Source: an uncultured Bacteroidota bacterium
GTDB taxonomy: Bacteria > Bacteroidota > Bacteroidia > Flavobacteriales_D > Parvicellaceae
Assembly (NCBI GenBank): GCA_902536695.1
Contig: CACAYQ010000006.1
Span: forward strand, 1 to 43,613
Direction of reading: 5' to 3'
Length of the DNA stretch: 43,613 nucleotides
Below, piece after piece: positions 18,415 through 28,897 of the stretch. The notes under the pieces were generated by a model. That model was not told the DNA's origin. It made no database searches and was given only the letters and a program-made list of their open reading frames with translations. Made by a program: the position numbers and the translations under genes. Numbering within the stretch: the first letter of the stretch is position 1; every line of letters starts with the position of its first letter.

Positions 18415-20277
18415 ATGGCTAACAACGAAGTTAAATACACCGAAGACAATATAAGATCCCTAGATTGGAAAGAGCACATAAGAGTGCGCCCAGGCATGTA
18501 TATTGGTAAGCTTGGTGATGGCTCATCTGCAGATGATGGAATCTATGTACTTGTCAAGGAAGTAATGGATAATTCTATTGACGAGTTTGTGATGGGGAAT
18601 GGAAAAAAAATTGATATTAGTATCAATAATGACCTAGTTGAAATTAGAGACTACGGAAGAGGTATTCCACTTGGGAAAGTAAAAGATGTAGTTTCTAAAA
18701 TGAATACAGGGGGTAAATACGATTCTAGAGCCTTCAAAAAATCTGTTGGTTTAAATGGTGTTGGAACCAAAGCTGTAAATGCACTTTCAGTTGATTTTTC
18801 TGTTGAATCTATTAGAGAAGGGGAGCTTAAAAAAGTATCATTTACAAGGGGAGAAGTAGTAAATGATTTTCCTTTAGAAAAAACACCACAGAAAAATGGA
18901 ACAAAGGTGTTGTTTTCCCCCGATAAAGACATTTTTAAAAAATACAAGTTCAGAGACACCTATTTAGAAAAAATGTTTTGGAATTATTGTTATCTAAATA
19001 GAGGTCTAACAATAAATTATAATGGAAATAAATTCGTTTCAAATAATGGTCTAAAGGATTTGCTTGAAGCAAATATGGATGGTTCTCCTTTGTATCCAAT
19101 TGTACATCTTGAAGGAAGCGATATTGAAGTGGCTTTTACACACTCAAGAGGCTATGGTGAAGATTATTCTTCGTTTGTAAATGGCCAGCATACAACCCAA
19201 GGAGGAACACATCAAAGCGCTTTTAGGGAAGCTGTAGCCAAGGTTATTAAAGATTTTTTCAATAAATACGAACCTGTAGATATCAGACAAGGGATTGTAG
19301 CAGCTGTAAGTGTAAAAGTAATTGAACCTGTATTTGAGTCTCAAACTAAAACTAAACTTGGTTCTACTGAGATCGAACCAGATGGTCAATCCGTAAGAGG
19401 GTTTGTTATGGACTTTTTAAAAGAGAAATTAGATAACTTTCTTCATAAGAATCCCAATGTGGTACAACACATGGAGAATAAAATAAAACAATCTGAAAAA
19501 GAAAGAAAAGAATTATCTGGTATACGAAAGTTAGCGAGAGAACGTGCTAAAAAAGTGAGTCTTCACAATAAGAAGCTGAGAGATTGTAAGATTCATTTTA
19601 ATGATTTTAAAAGCGACAGGAGAGATGATACGTCCATATTTATTACAGAGGGTGATTCAGCAAGTGGTTCTATAACCAAATGTAGAGATGTTAAGACACA
19701 GGCTGTTTTTAGCCTTAGAGGAAAACCACTAAACTCCTTTGGATTAACTAAAAAAGTAGTGTACGAAAATGAGGAGTTTAACCTAATTCAAGCGGCCTTG
19801 AATATCGAAGAGGACATGGATAACCTTAGATATAATAAAATCATTATTGCTACAGATGCGGATGTAGATGGAATGCATATTAGGTTATTACTGCTCACTT
19901 TTTTCTTGAGATTTTTCCCAGATTTAGTAAAAAAGAATCATGTTTTTATTCTTCAAACACCTCTTTTCAGAGTTCGTAACAAAAAGGAAACCCGATATTG
20001 TTATTCCGATGAGGAAAAAGATCGTGCTCTAAATGATTTAGGTAAAAATCCTGAGATAACAAGATTCAAGGGCCTTGGGGAAATTTCTCCAGATGAGTTT
20101 AAGCATTTCATTGGCGATGATATCAGACTTGAACCTGTAATTCTGACTAAAGACAAGTCAATTGAAGAAATTTTAGAATTCTACATGGGAAAAAACACGC
20201 CAGATAGACAAGGGTTTATTATAGAAAATTTAAAGGTAGAAGAAGATTATTTTGAAGAAGAAAAAGAGTTGACATGA
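18415..20277 (+). CDS. parE: DNA topoisomerase IV subunit B
   Basis: 620 residues. GHKL ATPase domain with [10 protein letters not shown] (Glu49, Asn53) and [14 protein letters not shown], transducer domain, then TOPRIM with EGDSASGS (Glu412) and DADVDG (Asp481/483/485). Length and immediate coupling to a ParC-type subunit support topoisomerase IV rather than gyrase B. With ParC it decatenates daughter chromosomes using ATP. The stop overlaps the parC ATG by 4 bp (20274-20277). A TAAATTTA element at 18388-18395 (7 of 8 to the -7 consensus) could serve the operon, but no clear -33 accompanies it. Confidence 0.93.
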   Translation: MANNEVKYTEDNIRSLDWKEHIRVRPGMYIGKLGDGSSADDGIYVLVKEVMDNSIDEFVMGNGKKIDISINNDLVEIRDYGRGIPLGKVKDVVSKMNTGGKYDSRAFKKSVGLNGVGTKAVNALSVDFSVESIREGELKKVSFTRGEVVNDFPLEKTPQKNGTKVLFSPDKDIFKKYKFRDTYLEKMFWNYCYLNRGLTINYNGNKFVSNNGLKDLLEANMDGSPLYPIVHLEGSDIEVAFTHSRGYGEDYSSFVNGQHTTQGGTHQSAFREAVAKVIKDFFNKYEPVDIRQGIVAAVSVKVIEPVFESQTKTKLGSTEIEPDGQSVRGFVMDFLKEKLDNFLHKNPNVVQHMENKIKQSEKERKELSGIRKLARERAKKVSLHNKKLRDCKIHFNDFKSDRRDDTSIFITEGDSASGSITKCRDVKTQAVFSLRGKPLNSFGLTKKVVYENEEFNLIQAALNIEEDMDNLRYNKIIIATDADVDGMHIRLLLLTFFLRFFPDLVKKNHVFILQTPLFRVRNKKETRYCYSDEEKDRALNDLGKNPEITRFKGLGEISPDEFKHFIGDDIRLEPVILTKDKSIEEILEFYMGKNTPDRQGFIIENLKVEEDYFEEEKELT

Positions 20278-23021
20278 GTGAATTGGAGGAGAATATTAAT
20301 GAGAATTTAGATTTAGGGGAGGACCACATCATATCTCTTTCGGGTATGTACAAAGAATGGTTTCTTGATTATGCCTCCTATGTCATATTGGAAAGAGCAG
20401 TGCCAGCCATCGAAGATGGTTTCAAACCCGTCCAAAGAAGAATTCTTCATTCTATGAAAGAATTAGATGATGGTCGATACAATAAGGTGGCTAATATTAT
20501 TGGTAATACCATGAAGTATCATCCTCACGGAGACGCATCAATCGGAGATGCCATAGTTCAAATTGGACAAAAGAATTTATTAATTGATTGCCAAGGAAAT
20601 TGGGGTAATTTACTAACTGGTGATGGAGCTGCTGCACCTAGATATATAGAAGCTAGAACTACTAAGTTTGCTAATCATATTTTATATAATGCAAAAACCA
20701 CAAACTGGCTTAGTTCTTATGATGGTAGAAATAAAGAACCGCAATATTTACCTGTAAAATTTCCCGTATTATTAAATCACGGTGCTGAGGGAATTGCAGT
20801 AGGTCTTGCTTGTAAAATTTTACCACACAATTTCATAGAACTTATAGAGGCAAGTATAAATTCACTTAAAGGTAAAAAAGTGGAAATCTTTCCTGATTTC
20901 CCCAATGGAGGCCTAGCCGATTTCACCCAATATAATGATGGATTAAGAGGAGGGAAGGTTCGAGTTCGTGCAGGAATTGAAAAACTAAATAATAAAACAT
21001 TAATCATCAATCAAGTTCCATATGGCACCACAACTGATTCTTTGATTGAATCCATTGTTCGAGCTACTGAAAAGAACAAAATAAAAGTCAAGAAAATTGA
21101 AGATAATACAGCTGCAGAAGCAGAAATACTAATCCATTTACCAGCAGGTGTATCACCGGATAAAATGATAGATGCGTTGTATGCTTTTACCAATTGTGAG
21201 ATGTCAATTTCACCAAATGCTTGCGTAATTGAAAAAAATAAACCTGTTTTTATTGGAGTTTCTGAAATTTTAAAGCGTTCAACACAAAGAACCGTTGATT
21301 TGCTAAAGTTGGAGCTTGAAATCAAATTAAATGAATTAGAAAATCAATGGCACTGGCTTTCATTAGAAAGGATATTTATAGAAAATCGAATCTATCGAGA
21401 TATTGAAGAAGAAGAAACCTGGGAAGGGGTACTTAACGCCATTAAAAAAGGATTAAAACCCCACGTAAAATCCCTTAAAAAAGAAATATCTGACGATGAT
21501 ATAATAAAGCTTACAGAAATTAAAATTAAGCGTATATCCAAGTTTGACAGTGATAAGGCTGAAGATAATCTTTTAAAAATTGAAGAGAGTATAAGTCAAG
21601 TTAAACACCATTTGGCTCATTTAATTGATTATGCAGTTGATTATTACAAGGACTTAAAAGCTAAATATGCTGAAGGAAAAGAGAGAAAAACAGAAATAAG
21701 AGTTTTTGATAATATTGCTGCGCGAAAGGTGGTGGTCTCAAACAAAAAGCTTTACGTAAATAAAGAGGAAGGTTTTATTGGATGGACATTAAGACGAGAT
21801 GAATTCGTAGAAGATTGTTCTGATTTAGATGATATTATCATATTCTTCGATAATGGTAAAATGATAGTCACTAAAATTGCAGATAAAAAATTCGTTGGAA
21901 AAGGAATCATTCATACTGCTGTCTGGAAAAAGGGTGACGAAAGAACGATATACCATTTAATTTACCAAGCGGGTAAAATGGCCCCTTCATACATGAAAAG
22001 ATTCTCCGTTAACTCGATCACAAGAGACAGAGAATATGATCTAGTAGGTAACGCAAAAAATCCAAAAGTTCATTATTTCTCAGTGAATCCTAACGGAAGA
22101 AGAGAATCTGTGACCATAAAACTTAGACCGAGACCCAAATTGAAAAAGCTCAGAATAGAAGTCGATTTTGCTGAACTAATGATAAAAGGCAGAGCGGCTA
22201 AGGGTAATTTGGTAACCAAATACTTTATTTCCAAAGTAGAACAAAAAGATGTAGGTGGCTCAACCCTTTCTGCACGAAAGATATGGTGGGATGAAGTCGT
22301 TTCAAGATTAAATAATGAAGGCAGAGGAAAGTTATTGGGTAGTTTTAAAGGAGATGATAAAATTCTAACGGTTTATTCTTCAGGTCATTATTTACTTTCT
22401 AACTTCGAGTTGTCAAACAAGTTTAGTGATGATCTGATTCATATTGAAAAATGGCATCCTGAACGCCCTGTAGCTTGTGTGTATTGGAATGCAGCAAGAG
22501 AATTGTTTTTTGTCAAGCGATTTAAAGTAGAAACCTTAACTAAAAAATATCAATTTATAGGAGAAAATGATGAGTTAACGGTAGTTTCAACTCACTTTAA
22601 ACCAAAAGTTAATATTTCATTTAATAAGCGCTTAAAAGAAACAAAAGATCTTAAAGACAAAATGGTAGAATTAAATGATATAATTGAAATAAAGGGCGAA
22701 AAAGCTCAAGGAAATCAGCTCACTCGACTGAAGGTAAAAGATATCAATTTGTTGGATATTGTTGATGGAGAAGATTGGCCGATAGAAGCCGAGCAAGAAG
22801 CTCAAGTTATAGAAATAAATGAAAAAAAGGATGAGAATCCCTTAGCAAACAATACATCTGATAAAAAAGAAGGTAAAAAAGCTGTAAAAATTCCAAAGGC
22901 TCAAGTTGATGATACAAAATCAAAAATTAATCCTACAAATGAAAAACCAATAGAAGTAGAGTGGGATATTGATGATGATCAGCAAGACTTAGACGATAAC
23001 GGACAGATTAAAATCTTTTAA
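20274..23021 (+). CDS. parC: DNA topoisomerase IV subunit A
   Basis: 915 residues. Breakage-reunion domain with catalytic Tyr124 (APRYIEAR), winged helix and tower, then a C-terminal domain (~490-800). The quinolone-determining loop reads [11 protein letters not shown]: Ala88 stands where GyrA has Ser83 and E. coli ParC has Ser80, with Asp92 at the acidic position. The protein ends in a charged, low-complexity tail (~825-915) closing with QIKIF. The start overlaps parE (ATGA). It is followed after 3 bp by an exported beta-rich protein, making a three-gene unit. Confidence 0.93.
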   Translation: MSELEENINENLDLGEDHIISLSGMYKEWFLDYASYVILERAVPAIEDGFKPVQRRILHSMKELDDGRYNKVANIIGNTMKYHPHGDASIGDAIVQIGQKNLLIDCQGNWGNLLTGDGAAAPRYIEARTTKFANHILYNAKTTNWLSSYDGRNKEPQYLPVKFPVLLNHGAEGIAVGLACKILPHNFIELIEASINSLKGKKVEIFPDFPNGGLADFTQYNDGLRGGKVRVRAGIEKLNNKTLIINQVPYGTTTDSLIESIVRATEKNKIKVKKIEDNTAAEAEILIHLPAGVSPDKMIDALYAFTNCEMSISPNACVIEKNKPVFIGVSEILKRSTQRTVDLLKLELEIKLNELENQWHWLSLERIFIENRIYRDIEEEETWEGVLNAIKKGLKPHVKSLKKEISDDDIIKLTEIKIKRISKFDSDKAEDNLLKIEESISQVKHHLAHLIDYAVDYYKDLKAKYAEGKERKTEIRVFDNIAARKVVVSNKKLYVNKEEGFIGWTLRRDEFVEDCSDLDDIIIFFDNGKMIVTKIADKKFVGKGIIHTAVWKKGDERTIYHLIYQAGKMAPSYMKRFSVNSITRDREYDLVGNAKNPKVHYFSVNPNGRRESVTIKLRPRPKLKKLRIEVDFAELMIKGRAAKGNLVTKYFISKVEQKDVGGSTLSARKIWWDEVVSRLNNEGRGKLLGSFKGDDKILTVYSSGHYLLSNFELSNKFSDDLIHIEKWHPERPVACVYWNAARELFFVKRFKVETLTKKYQFIGENDELTVVSTHFKPKVNISFNKRLKETKDLKDKMVELNDIIEIKGEKAQGNQLTRLKVKDINLLDIVDGEDWPIEAEQEAQVIEINEKKDENPLANNTSDKKEGKKAVKIPKAQVDDTKSKINPTNEKPIEVEWDIDDDQQDLDDNGQIKIF

Positions 23022-23024
23022 AGC

Positions 23025-23801
23025 ATGAGAATTTTAACTCTTTTAATGGCATCTTTTTTCTTGACTAGTTTTGCTCAAGACCCACTTTCAGATACCATTA
23101 AAAAATTAGATTCTTTATCAACTATTAAAAAAGAACAAAATCCTAATTACTTTGGTTTCAACATTACTTCTCTAATGTCTGGAATCATAACTACAACTAA
23201 TGATTACAATGTAAAAGTTGGTGCAGTATATAAACATAATTTTGGATATAAAAATATCAGATTTGGAATGAATTACTTAACTGAGGGAAGTAACTCTTTT
23301 TATGATTATTATATACCTTTAAATACATCTGATACTTCTATTCTATATCGTTATTTTGAGTCAAATTATCATCACTATGATTTTAGAATTGGATTTGAAG
23401 AATTGCGTGGATATTCCAATACACGCGTTCATGTAGGAGCTGATTTGATAATTGGGACAGGAAGGCAAGACTCCAGATATTTTCATAGACTTTTTGTGCT
23501 GGATTCTACTAACAAATACGCTTTAACCTCTTCTTCAAATGATCAAACTACAAGCCAATTTTTACGTTCAGAAGGTAATAGGAGTTCTTCTTATCTGATT
23601 ACTGGCATAGATGTATCTTTTGGCTTTGACTGGGTGCTGAATGAAGACTTTTTACTCACCTTTCAAATTACTCCTCAATTCAACTATTACATCTTCAGGT
23701 CCGAAAATCTTTTTGATCCATACCAAGAATACATCCAATTTGGTGATTATGCCGATTTTAAGCTTGGATATATGGACTTAAACTTAATCTACAAGTTTTA
23801 A
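23025..23801 (+). CDS. Exported beta-rich (probable outer-membrane) protein
   Basis: 258 residues with a signal peptide (1-17, ending TSFAQ). The mature part is rich in Tyr/Phe and alternating polar/apolar strands (VGAVYKHNFGYKNIRFGMNY; FGFDWVLNEDFLLTFQITPQ) and ends LNLIYKF, with a terminal Phe as in outer-membrane barrels. I do not recognise a named family. It starts 3 bp after the parC stop, so it should share the topoisomerase IV transcript; no reason for that pairing is visible. Its stop overlaps the pckA stop by 4 bp. Confidence 0.65.
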   Translation: MRILTLLMASFFLTSFAQDPLSDTIKKLDSLSTIKKEQNPNYFGFNITSLMSGIITTTNDYNVKVGAVYKHNFGYKNIRFGMNYLTEGSNSFYDYYIPLNTSDTSILYRYFESNYHHYDFRIGFEELRGYSNTRVHVGADLIIGTGRQDSRYFHRLFVLDSTNKYALTSSSNDQTTSQFLRSEGNRSSSYLITGIDVSFGFDWVLNEDFLLTFQITPQFNYYIFRSENLFDPYQEYIQFGDYADFKLGYMDLNLIYKF

Positions 23802-25414
23802 TCTACAAGTGCTTTTGATTTTGGTGCAGAGTCTAGTATAGTTTGATTAGCCTTATCTTCAAACTTTTTAAAATTCTTGTTGAATTCATCCGCTAGATCG
23901 TAAGCCTTTACTTCATAGGAAGTTTTATCATCCCAAGTGTTAACTGGGTTTAGTACGTCATGCGGTACATTAGGGCAACTAACAGGCATTTTTAGACCAA
24001 AAACGGGGTGTGTTTGATAATTGACCTTGTTTAGGTCTCCATTTAATGCAGCTGTAATCATGGCTCTTGTGTAAGCTAACTTCATTCTATTACCAATACC
24101 ATATGGGCCGCCTGTCCATCCTGTATTAATTAACCATACATTGACATTAGTTGAATCCATTTTTTCTCCAAGCATTTCAGCATATTTGGTAGGGTGTAAT
24201 GGTAAAAAAGGTGCACCAAAACACGCTGAAAAAGCAGTTACAGGCTCTGTAATTCCTTCTTCAGTACCAGCTACTTTTGCTGTATATCCTGATATGAAAT
24301 GAAACATCGCTTGACCTTTGGTTAGTTTAGAAATAGGAGGTAAAACACCAAAAGCATCAGCTGTTAAAAAGAAAATATTTTTTGGGTTCATCCCTTTAGA
24401 ACCATCTGCTATATTTTTAATAAAGTCAATAGGATAACTCACTCTTGTGTTTTCTGTGATATCGCCTTTTGAAAAGTCAACAGTGTCCGAATTAGTTTCA
24501 AATATGACATTTTCAAGTATAGCTCCTGGTTTAATAGCATTCCATATGTCTGGCTCCTTTTCCTCGCTTAAATCAATACATTTTGCATAGCAACCACCTT
24601 CAAAATTAAATACGGTATCAATTGACCATCCGTGTTCATCATCTCCAATCAACATTCGATTTGGATCTGCGGATAAGGTGGTTTTACCTGTTCCAGATAA
24701 ACCGAAGAATATAGCAGTATCCCCATCTTTTCCAAGATTTGCAGAGCAATGCATAGAAAGTGTGTTTTTTTGATGTGGTAAAACAAAATTTAGTACCGAA
24801 AAAATCCCTTTTTTGATTTCTCCAGTGTAACCTGTACCACCAATCAGTATCATTTTTTTAGTAAAGTTGATGATGGCAAAATTCTCTTGTCTTGTTCCAT
24901 CTTCGACTGGGTTGGCCTTGAATCCGGGTGCATTAATGATATGCCATTCTGGTGAAAAGTGGGTAAGATCTTCTGACTTTGGATCAATAAACATGTTGCT
25001 TGCAAATTGATTTGACCAAGGAAATTCATTAATTACTCTTAAATTAAGTTGGTATTCAGGGAGTGAGCAGGCAAAAGCATCCCTTACATAAATTTCTTTT
25101 CCTTTAAAGTAAGACATCATTTTATTATAGATTCCATCGAAATTTCTTTCTTCAAAAGGAATATTGATATCACCCCACCATACAGCATCTTGAGTGATTT
25201 GATCTTTTACAATGAATCTATCTTTAGGAGATCTTCCTGTAAATTTACCAGTATTAATAGCTAATGCACCTGAGCTTGCGATACGACCCATTCCTTTTTG
25301 AACGGTGATTTCTGTAAGATCAGATGGAGAATGATTCCAATATACTTTTGAGATTTCTTTAAATCCTAGCTTTGAAAGATTATCTGTGCTAGGAGGTGTT
25401 CCGAAAATATCCAT
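23798..25414 (-). CDS. pckA: Phosphoenolpyruvate carboxykinase (ATP)
   Basis: 538 residues, the usual length of ATP-dependent PEPCK. It converts oxaloacetate plus ATP to PEP, CO2 and ADP, the entry step of gluconeogenesis. Motifs: NTGKFTGRSPKDRF substrate region, P-loop GLSGTGKT at 238-245 with Lys244, and MLIGDDEHGW with metal-binding Asp residues. It is monocistronic with a TAAATTTG -7 element 23 bp upstream of the ATG. Confidence 0.98.
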   Translation of the reverse strand: MDIFGTPPSTDNLSKLGFKEISKVYWNHSPSDLTEITVQKGMGRIASSGALAINTGKFTGRSPKDRFIVKDQITQDAVWWGDINIPFEERNFDGIYNKMMSYFKGKEIYVRDAFACSLPEYQLNLRVINEFPWSNQFASNMFIDPKSEDLTHFSPEWHIINAPGFKANPVEDGTRQENFAIINFTKKMILIGGTGYTGEIKKGIFSVLNFVLPHQKNTLSMHCSANLGKDGDTAIFFGLSGTGKTTLSADPNRMLIGDDEHGWSIDTVFNFEGGCYAKCIDLSEEKEPDIWNAIKPGAILENVIFETNSDTVDFSKGDITENTRVSYPIDFIKNIADGSKGMNPKNIFFLTADAFGVLPPISKLTKGQAMFHFISGYTAKVAGTEEGITEPVTAFSACFGAPFLPLHPTKYAEMLGEKMDSTNVNVWLINTGWTGGPYGIGNRMKLAYTRAMITAALNGDLNKVNYQTHPVFGLKMPVSCPNVPHDVLNPVNTWDDKTSYEVKAYDLADEFNKNFKKFEDKANQTILDSAPKSKALVD

Positions 25415-25437
25415 AAAAGAGTTTTAAAAAACTTAGA

Positions 25438-25445
25438 CAAATTTA
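25438..25445 (-). promoter_or_regulatory. Candidate -7 element of pckA
   Basis: TAAATTTG on the minus strand, a perfect TAnnTTTG match, with 23 bp between it and the pckA ATG. No TTTG lies at the expected -33 distance, so the promoter may be weak or activator-dependent. Confidence 0.5.
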
Positions 25446-25567
25446 AACAATGGCTGATGGAATAGTCGGTTTTATAATTTTAAATATCCACAAAATTTCA
25501 AGATTTAAACAAATTTCGTTTCATTTATGTCAATTATACTAAAATGATATTTTAAACAATAGTAGAA

Positions 25568-26536
25568 ATGAATAATTTCAGAACAGAAGTATCTATTCAA
25601 AAATCTAGCTTAGAGTTAAACCACAATAGACCTATTTTGTCATATGGTTCCTGCTTTGCATTCGAAATATTTAAAAAACTGAGAAACTATGGTTTCCATA
25701 TCCAACATCCTGGAGGAGTAATTTATAATCCCATATCCATTTTAGACATTATACTTAGAGGACTAAATAATATTTCTTATGTAAGTAAAGATTTGGTCAG
25801 AAATAGGAATACCCATTTTAGCTGGTTTCACAATGGAAAAGATTATCATGATGTCTCTTCTGAAAAACTCATCCATCAACTAAATGATGAAAATACAATA
25901 GTCAAAGAACTATTTAAAAATAAACCATTAATATTGATCACATTTGGAACAGCTATTGTCCATGAGCTTCAGTCAACTAGTCAAATTGTGGCCAATTGCC
26001 ACAAACAAAATTCGACTCTTTTTCGTAAAAGAAAACTGACAGTTGAAGAAATAACATCCCCTTGGAAAAATTTGATTCAACAAGTTGATGCTGAATTTAT
26101 TTTCACGGTAAGTCCTGTAAGACATCTTAAAGATGGGCTAGTTGAAAATAATCTAAGTAAATCTGCTTTGTTACTTGCTGTTGAAGAGATTATTTCTGCT
26201 TTTCCTAATAAATCAACTTACTTTCCAAGTTATGAAATACTATTAGATGAACTTAGAGATTATCGTTTCTATGATTCTGATTGGATACACCCAAGTCAAG
26301 AAGCTGTCGATTATATCTGGGAAAAATTTTCTAGGTCTTTTATTGCTGATTATAATCAAAAATTAATACTTGAAATTGAAAAAATCAGAAAAGATCTAAA
26401 TCATAAAATCCTATTTGAAATTGATAAGGAGTTCTATAAAAAACTACTTAAAAAAATACAATTAATAAAACCAAAAACTCCTCATTATTCCTGGGATCAC
26501 GAAATTGCATTTGTACAAAAGTATTTAGCTGACTAG
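25568..26536 (+). CDS. GSCFA-domain protein
   Basis: 322 residues. The family-naming motif appears as LSYGSCFAFEIF (about residues 24-35), followed by HPGGVIYNPISI, LITFGTAIVHEL, FTVSPVRHLKDGL and DWIHPSQEAVDYIWEKF. GSCFA proteins resemble SGNH-type hydrolases (Ser in GSC, Asp/His in DWIHPS); their substrate is not established. There is no signal peptide. The last ~70 residues are Lys/Glu-rich helix. It diverges from pckA and overlaps the HAD phosphatase gene tail-to-tail by 12 bp. Confidence 0.9.
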   Translation: MNNFRTEVSIQKSSLELNHNRPILSYGSCFAFEIFKKLRNYGFHIQHPGGVIYNPISILDIILRGLNNISYVSKDLVRNRNTHFSWFHNGKDYHDVSSEKLIHQLNDENTIVKELFKNKPLILITFGTAIVHELQSTSQIVANCHKQNSTLFRKRKLTVEEITSPWKNLIQQVDAEFIFTVSPVRHLKDGLVENNLSKSALLLAVEEIISAFPNKSTYFPSYEILLDELRDYRFYDSDWIHPSQEAVDYIWEKFSRSFIADYNQKLILEIEKIRKDLNHKILFEIDKEFYKKLLKKIQLIKPKTPHYSWDHEIAFVQKYLAD

Positions 26537-27181
26537 ATTCAAATCAAAGTCATTTAATGTACTTAATACACAATATGCTTGATCATGCCACTTTTCAATT
26601 GGTGATAATCTATCGGGAACTAGAATCACTTTCATGCCAGCAGCAATTCCAGCTTCCATACCCGCTTTAGAGTCCTCTAATACCATACATGATGAGGGAT
26701 TTAATCCTAATTTTTTAGCCGTAGTAAGAAAAACTTGAGGATCAGGCTTGCCATTTATTTCAAATTCCGCGGAATGAATGACTTCAAAGTAGGATTGAAT
26801 TTTTAATTTACTAAGAACGGTCTGAATTAGTTCCATAGATGAAGAGGAGGCAAGAGCCATTGAAATTTTCCGATCAGAAAGATTTCTGATGGTTTTCATA
26901 ACTCCAGGCAATGGAGCCCCATAAGAACGAATTAGTTTAATCATCCTTTCTGTAATGTCATTTATTAGATCGGGTATGGTTGGGGAACTCCATTTAAATT
27001 GGGAATGCCAATGTTGAACCACTTCATCAATTCGCATCCCTTTAGTAGATTCACACATCTCGTATGTGAAATCATACCCAATACTACTAAAGGCATTAAT
27101 TTCAGCTCTTTTCCATAGCGGTTCAGAGTCGATAATTAAACCATCCATATCAAATATAACGGCTTTTATCTTTTTACACAT
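26525..27181 (-). CDS. HAD-superfamily sugar-phosphate phosphatase (HxpB-like)
   Basis: 218 residues. HAD motif I IFDMDGLIIDSE (nucleophile Asp11, acid Asp13), motif II ALASSSS, motif III GKPDPQVF and motif IV LEDSKAGMEAG. With its helical cap it best resembles the HxpB/YniC group of hexose-phosphate phosphatases or beta-phosphoglucomutase-like proteins; substrate specificity cannot be decided by eye. It follows pruA after one base, so the two are cotranscribed. Confidence 0.85.
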   Translation of the reverse strand: MCKKIKAVIFDMDGLIIDSEPLWKRAEINAFSSIGYDFTYEMCESTKGMRIDEVVQHWHSQFKWSSPTIPDLINDITERMIKLIRSYGAPLPGVMKTIRNLSDRKISMALASSSSMELIQTVLSKLKIQSYFEVIHSAEFEINGKPDPQVFLTTAKKLGLNPSSCMVLEDSKAGMEAGIAAGMKVILVPDRLSPIEKWHDQAYCVLSTLNDFDLNLVS

Positions 27182-27182
27182 T

Positions 27183-28811
27183 TTATCCTAAAAAAGGATA
27201 TCTGTAGTCAGTAACAGGGACAAGCGCCTCTTTAATTGTTCTTGGAGAGACCCATCTTAACAGATTTAGATACGATCCTGCTTTATCATTAGTACCTGAT
27301 CCTCTTGCTCCGCCAAAAGGCTGTTGACCAACTACAGCTCCAGTTGGTTTGTCATTGATGTAAAAATTCCCAGCGGAGTTTTCTAGTTTTTTCATCGCAT
27401 GTTGAAGTGCATATCTATCTTGACTGTAAACAGCACCGGTTAATGCATATTCTGATGTGTTGTCAACTACATCTAATATCTGATCAAAGTCTTCATCATT
27501 GAAGGTGTAAACAGTTACAACTGGACCAAATATTTCTTCACACATGGTTTTAAATTTAGGGTCGGTCGTGCTAACCACTGTGGGTTCAATAAAATAACCT
27601 TTGCTTTTATCGTAATTTCCACCCACTAAAATTTCAGCATCATTAGCATCTTTTATGTGATCGATATATCCTGCAATGCGATCAAATGCTTGTTCGGAAA
27701 TAACGGCATTAACAAAGTTTGAAGGGTCAGCCGTACTCCCCATTTTAAAAGATTTTACGTCTTCAATTACTTTTTTAAGTATCTGTTCAGAAATAGATTT
27801 TGGTAAATAAACTCTTGATGCTGCTGAGCATTTTTGCCCTTGGAATTCAAAAGCTCCTCTGGAAATCCCAGCCGCAACAGCCATTGGATCAGCTGATGGG
27901 TGAGCTACAATAAAGTCCTTTCCTCCTGTTTCACCTACTATTCTAGGATATGATCTGTAATTATCGATGTTATTTCCTATTATTTTCCATAGGTTTTTAA
28001 ATACAGCTGTAGAACCTGTGAAATGAAGACCAGCAAATTCTGGATGATTAAATACAACTTCACCAGCCTCTGGACCATTAGCTACTACCATATTGATTAC
28101 ACCATCTGGGAGACCGGCTTCCTTAAACAGTTTCATAATTACATGTGCTGAATACATTTGTGTTTCTGCAGGCTTCCAAACAATCACATTTCCCATCATA
28201 GCTGGTGCAGCACATAAATTTGCTGCAATAGCAGTGAAATTAAATGGAGTAATTGCAAAAATAAACCCTTCTAATGGTCTATATTCCAGTCTATTAATGA
28301 TTCCATCTGCTGATTCAGGTTGTTCGGCATAGATTTGTTGCATGTAGGCCACATTAAATCTTAAAAAATCAATTAATTCACATGCTGCGTCAATTTCTGC
28401 TTGAAAAACATTTTTTGATTGTCCCAACATAGTTGCTGCATTCATTTCATCACGGTATGGACCTGCTAATAAATCAGCCGCTTTTAAAAAAATAGTAGCT
28501 CTGTTTTCCCATGCCATAGATGACCATTCTTTTCTTGCAGCTAATGCTGCAGAAATCGCATCTTGCACATGTCTTTTGCTCCCCATACTAAAATGACCCA
28601 GTACATGTTGGTGATCATGAGGAGGATTCATTGGAAGTTTATCTTCTGTACTTACCTCCTTGTCACCAATATACAATGGAACATGGATAGGGTCTTGGGT
28701 GTACATATGATTGTACTTTTCTAAAAGCGATTCACGTTGAGGCGACCCTTTTACATAACTGTTAACAGGCTCGTTTTCTGGAAATGGCATTTGGTATATT
28801 CCTTTAGGCAT
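27183..28811 (-). CDS. pruA: L-glutamate gamma-semialdehyde (P5C) dehydrogenase
   Basis: 542 residues, matching the single-function P5C dehydrogenase length. It oxidises glutamate semialdehyde to glutamate with NAD+, the second step of proline breakdown. The aldehyde dehydrogenase marks are present: FAITPFNFTAIAANL, GLHFTGST, VGETGGKDF and FQGQKCSAASR with catalytic Cys328; EEIFGPVVTVY is near the C terminus. The N-terminal arm is typical of PruA. No proline dehydrogenase gene is in the window. A TAAATTTG -7 box lies 23 bp before the ATG. Confidence 0.95.
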   Translation of the reverse strand: MPKGIYQMPFPENEPVNSYVKGSPQRESLLEKYNHMYTQDPIHVPLYIGDKEVSTEDKLPMNPPHDHQHVLGHFSMGSKRHVQDAISAALAARKEWSSMAWENRATIFLKAADLLAGPYRDEMNAATMLGQSKNVFQAEIDAACELIDFLRFNVAYMQQIYAEQPESADGIINRLEYRPLEGFIFAITPFNFTAIAANLCAAPAMMGNVIVWKPAETQMYSAHVIMKLFKEAGLPDGVINMVVANGPEAGEVVFNHPEFAGLHFTGSTAVFKNLWKIIGNNIDNYRSYPRIVGETGGKDFIVAHPSADPMAVAAGISRGAFEFQGQKCSAASRVYLPKSISEQILKKVIEDVKSFKMGSTADPSNFVNAVISEQAFDRIAGYIDHIKDANDAEILVGGNYDKSKGYFIEPTVVSTTDPKFKTMCEEIFGPVVTVYTFNDEDFDQILDVVDNTSEYALTGAVYSQDRYALQHAMKKLENSAGNFYINDKPTGAVVGQQPFGGARGSGTNDKAGSYLNLLRWVSPRTIKEALVPVTDYRYPFLG

Positions 28812-28834
28812 GGGTATTTTTTTTATTTTGGATG

Positions 28835-28842
28835 CAAATTTA
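28835..28842 (-). promoter_or_regulatory. Candidate -7 element of pruA
   Basis: TAAATTTG on the minus strand, perfect to TAnnTTTG, with 23 bp to the pruA ATG. A CTTG (28858-28861) lies at 15-bp spacing, shorter than the usual 18-20, so the -33 is doubtful. Confidence 0.5.
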
Positions 28843-28897
28843 AAATTTATCTCTTTACAAGTAAATTGATATTTTTAAAATGATCTAAATTTATTTT

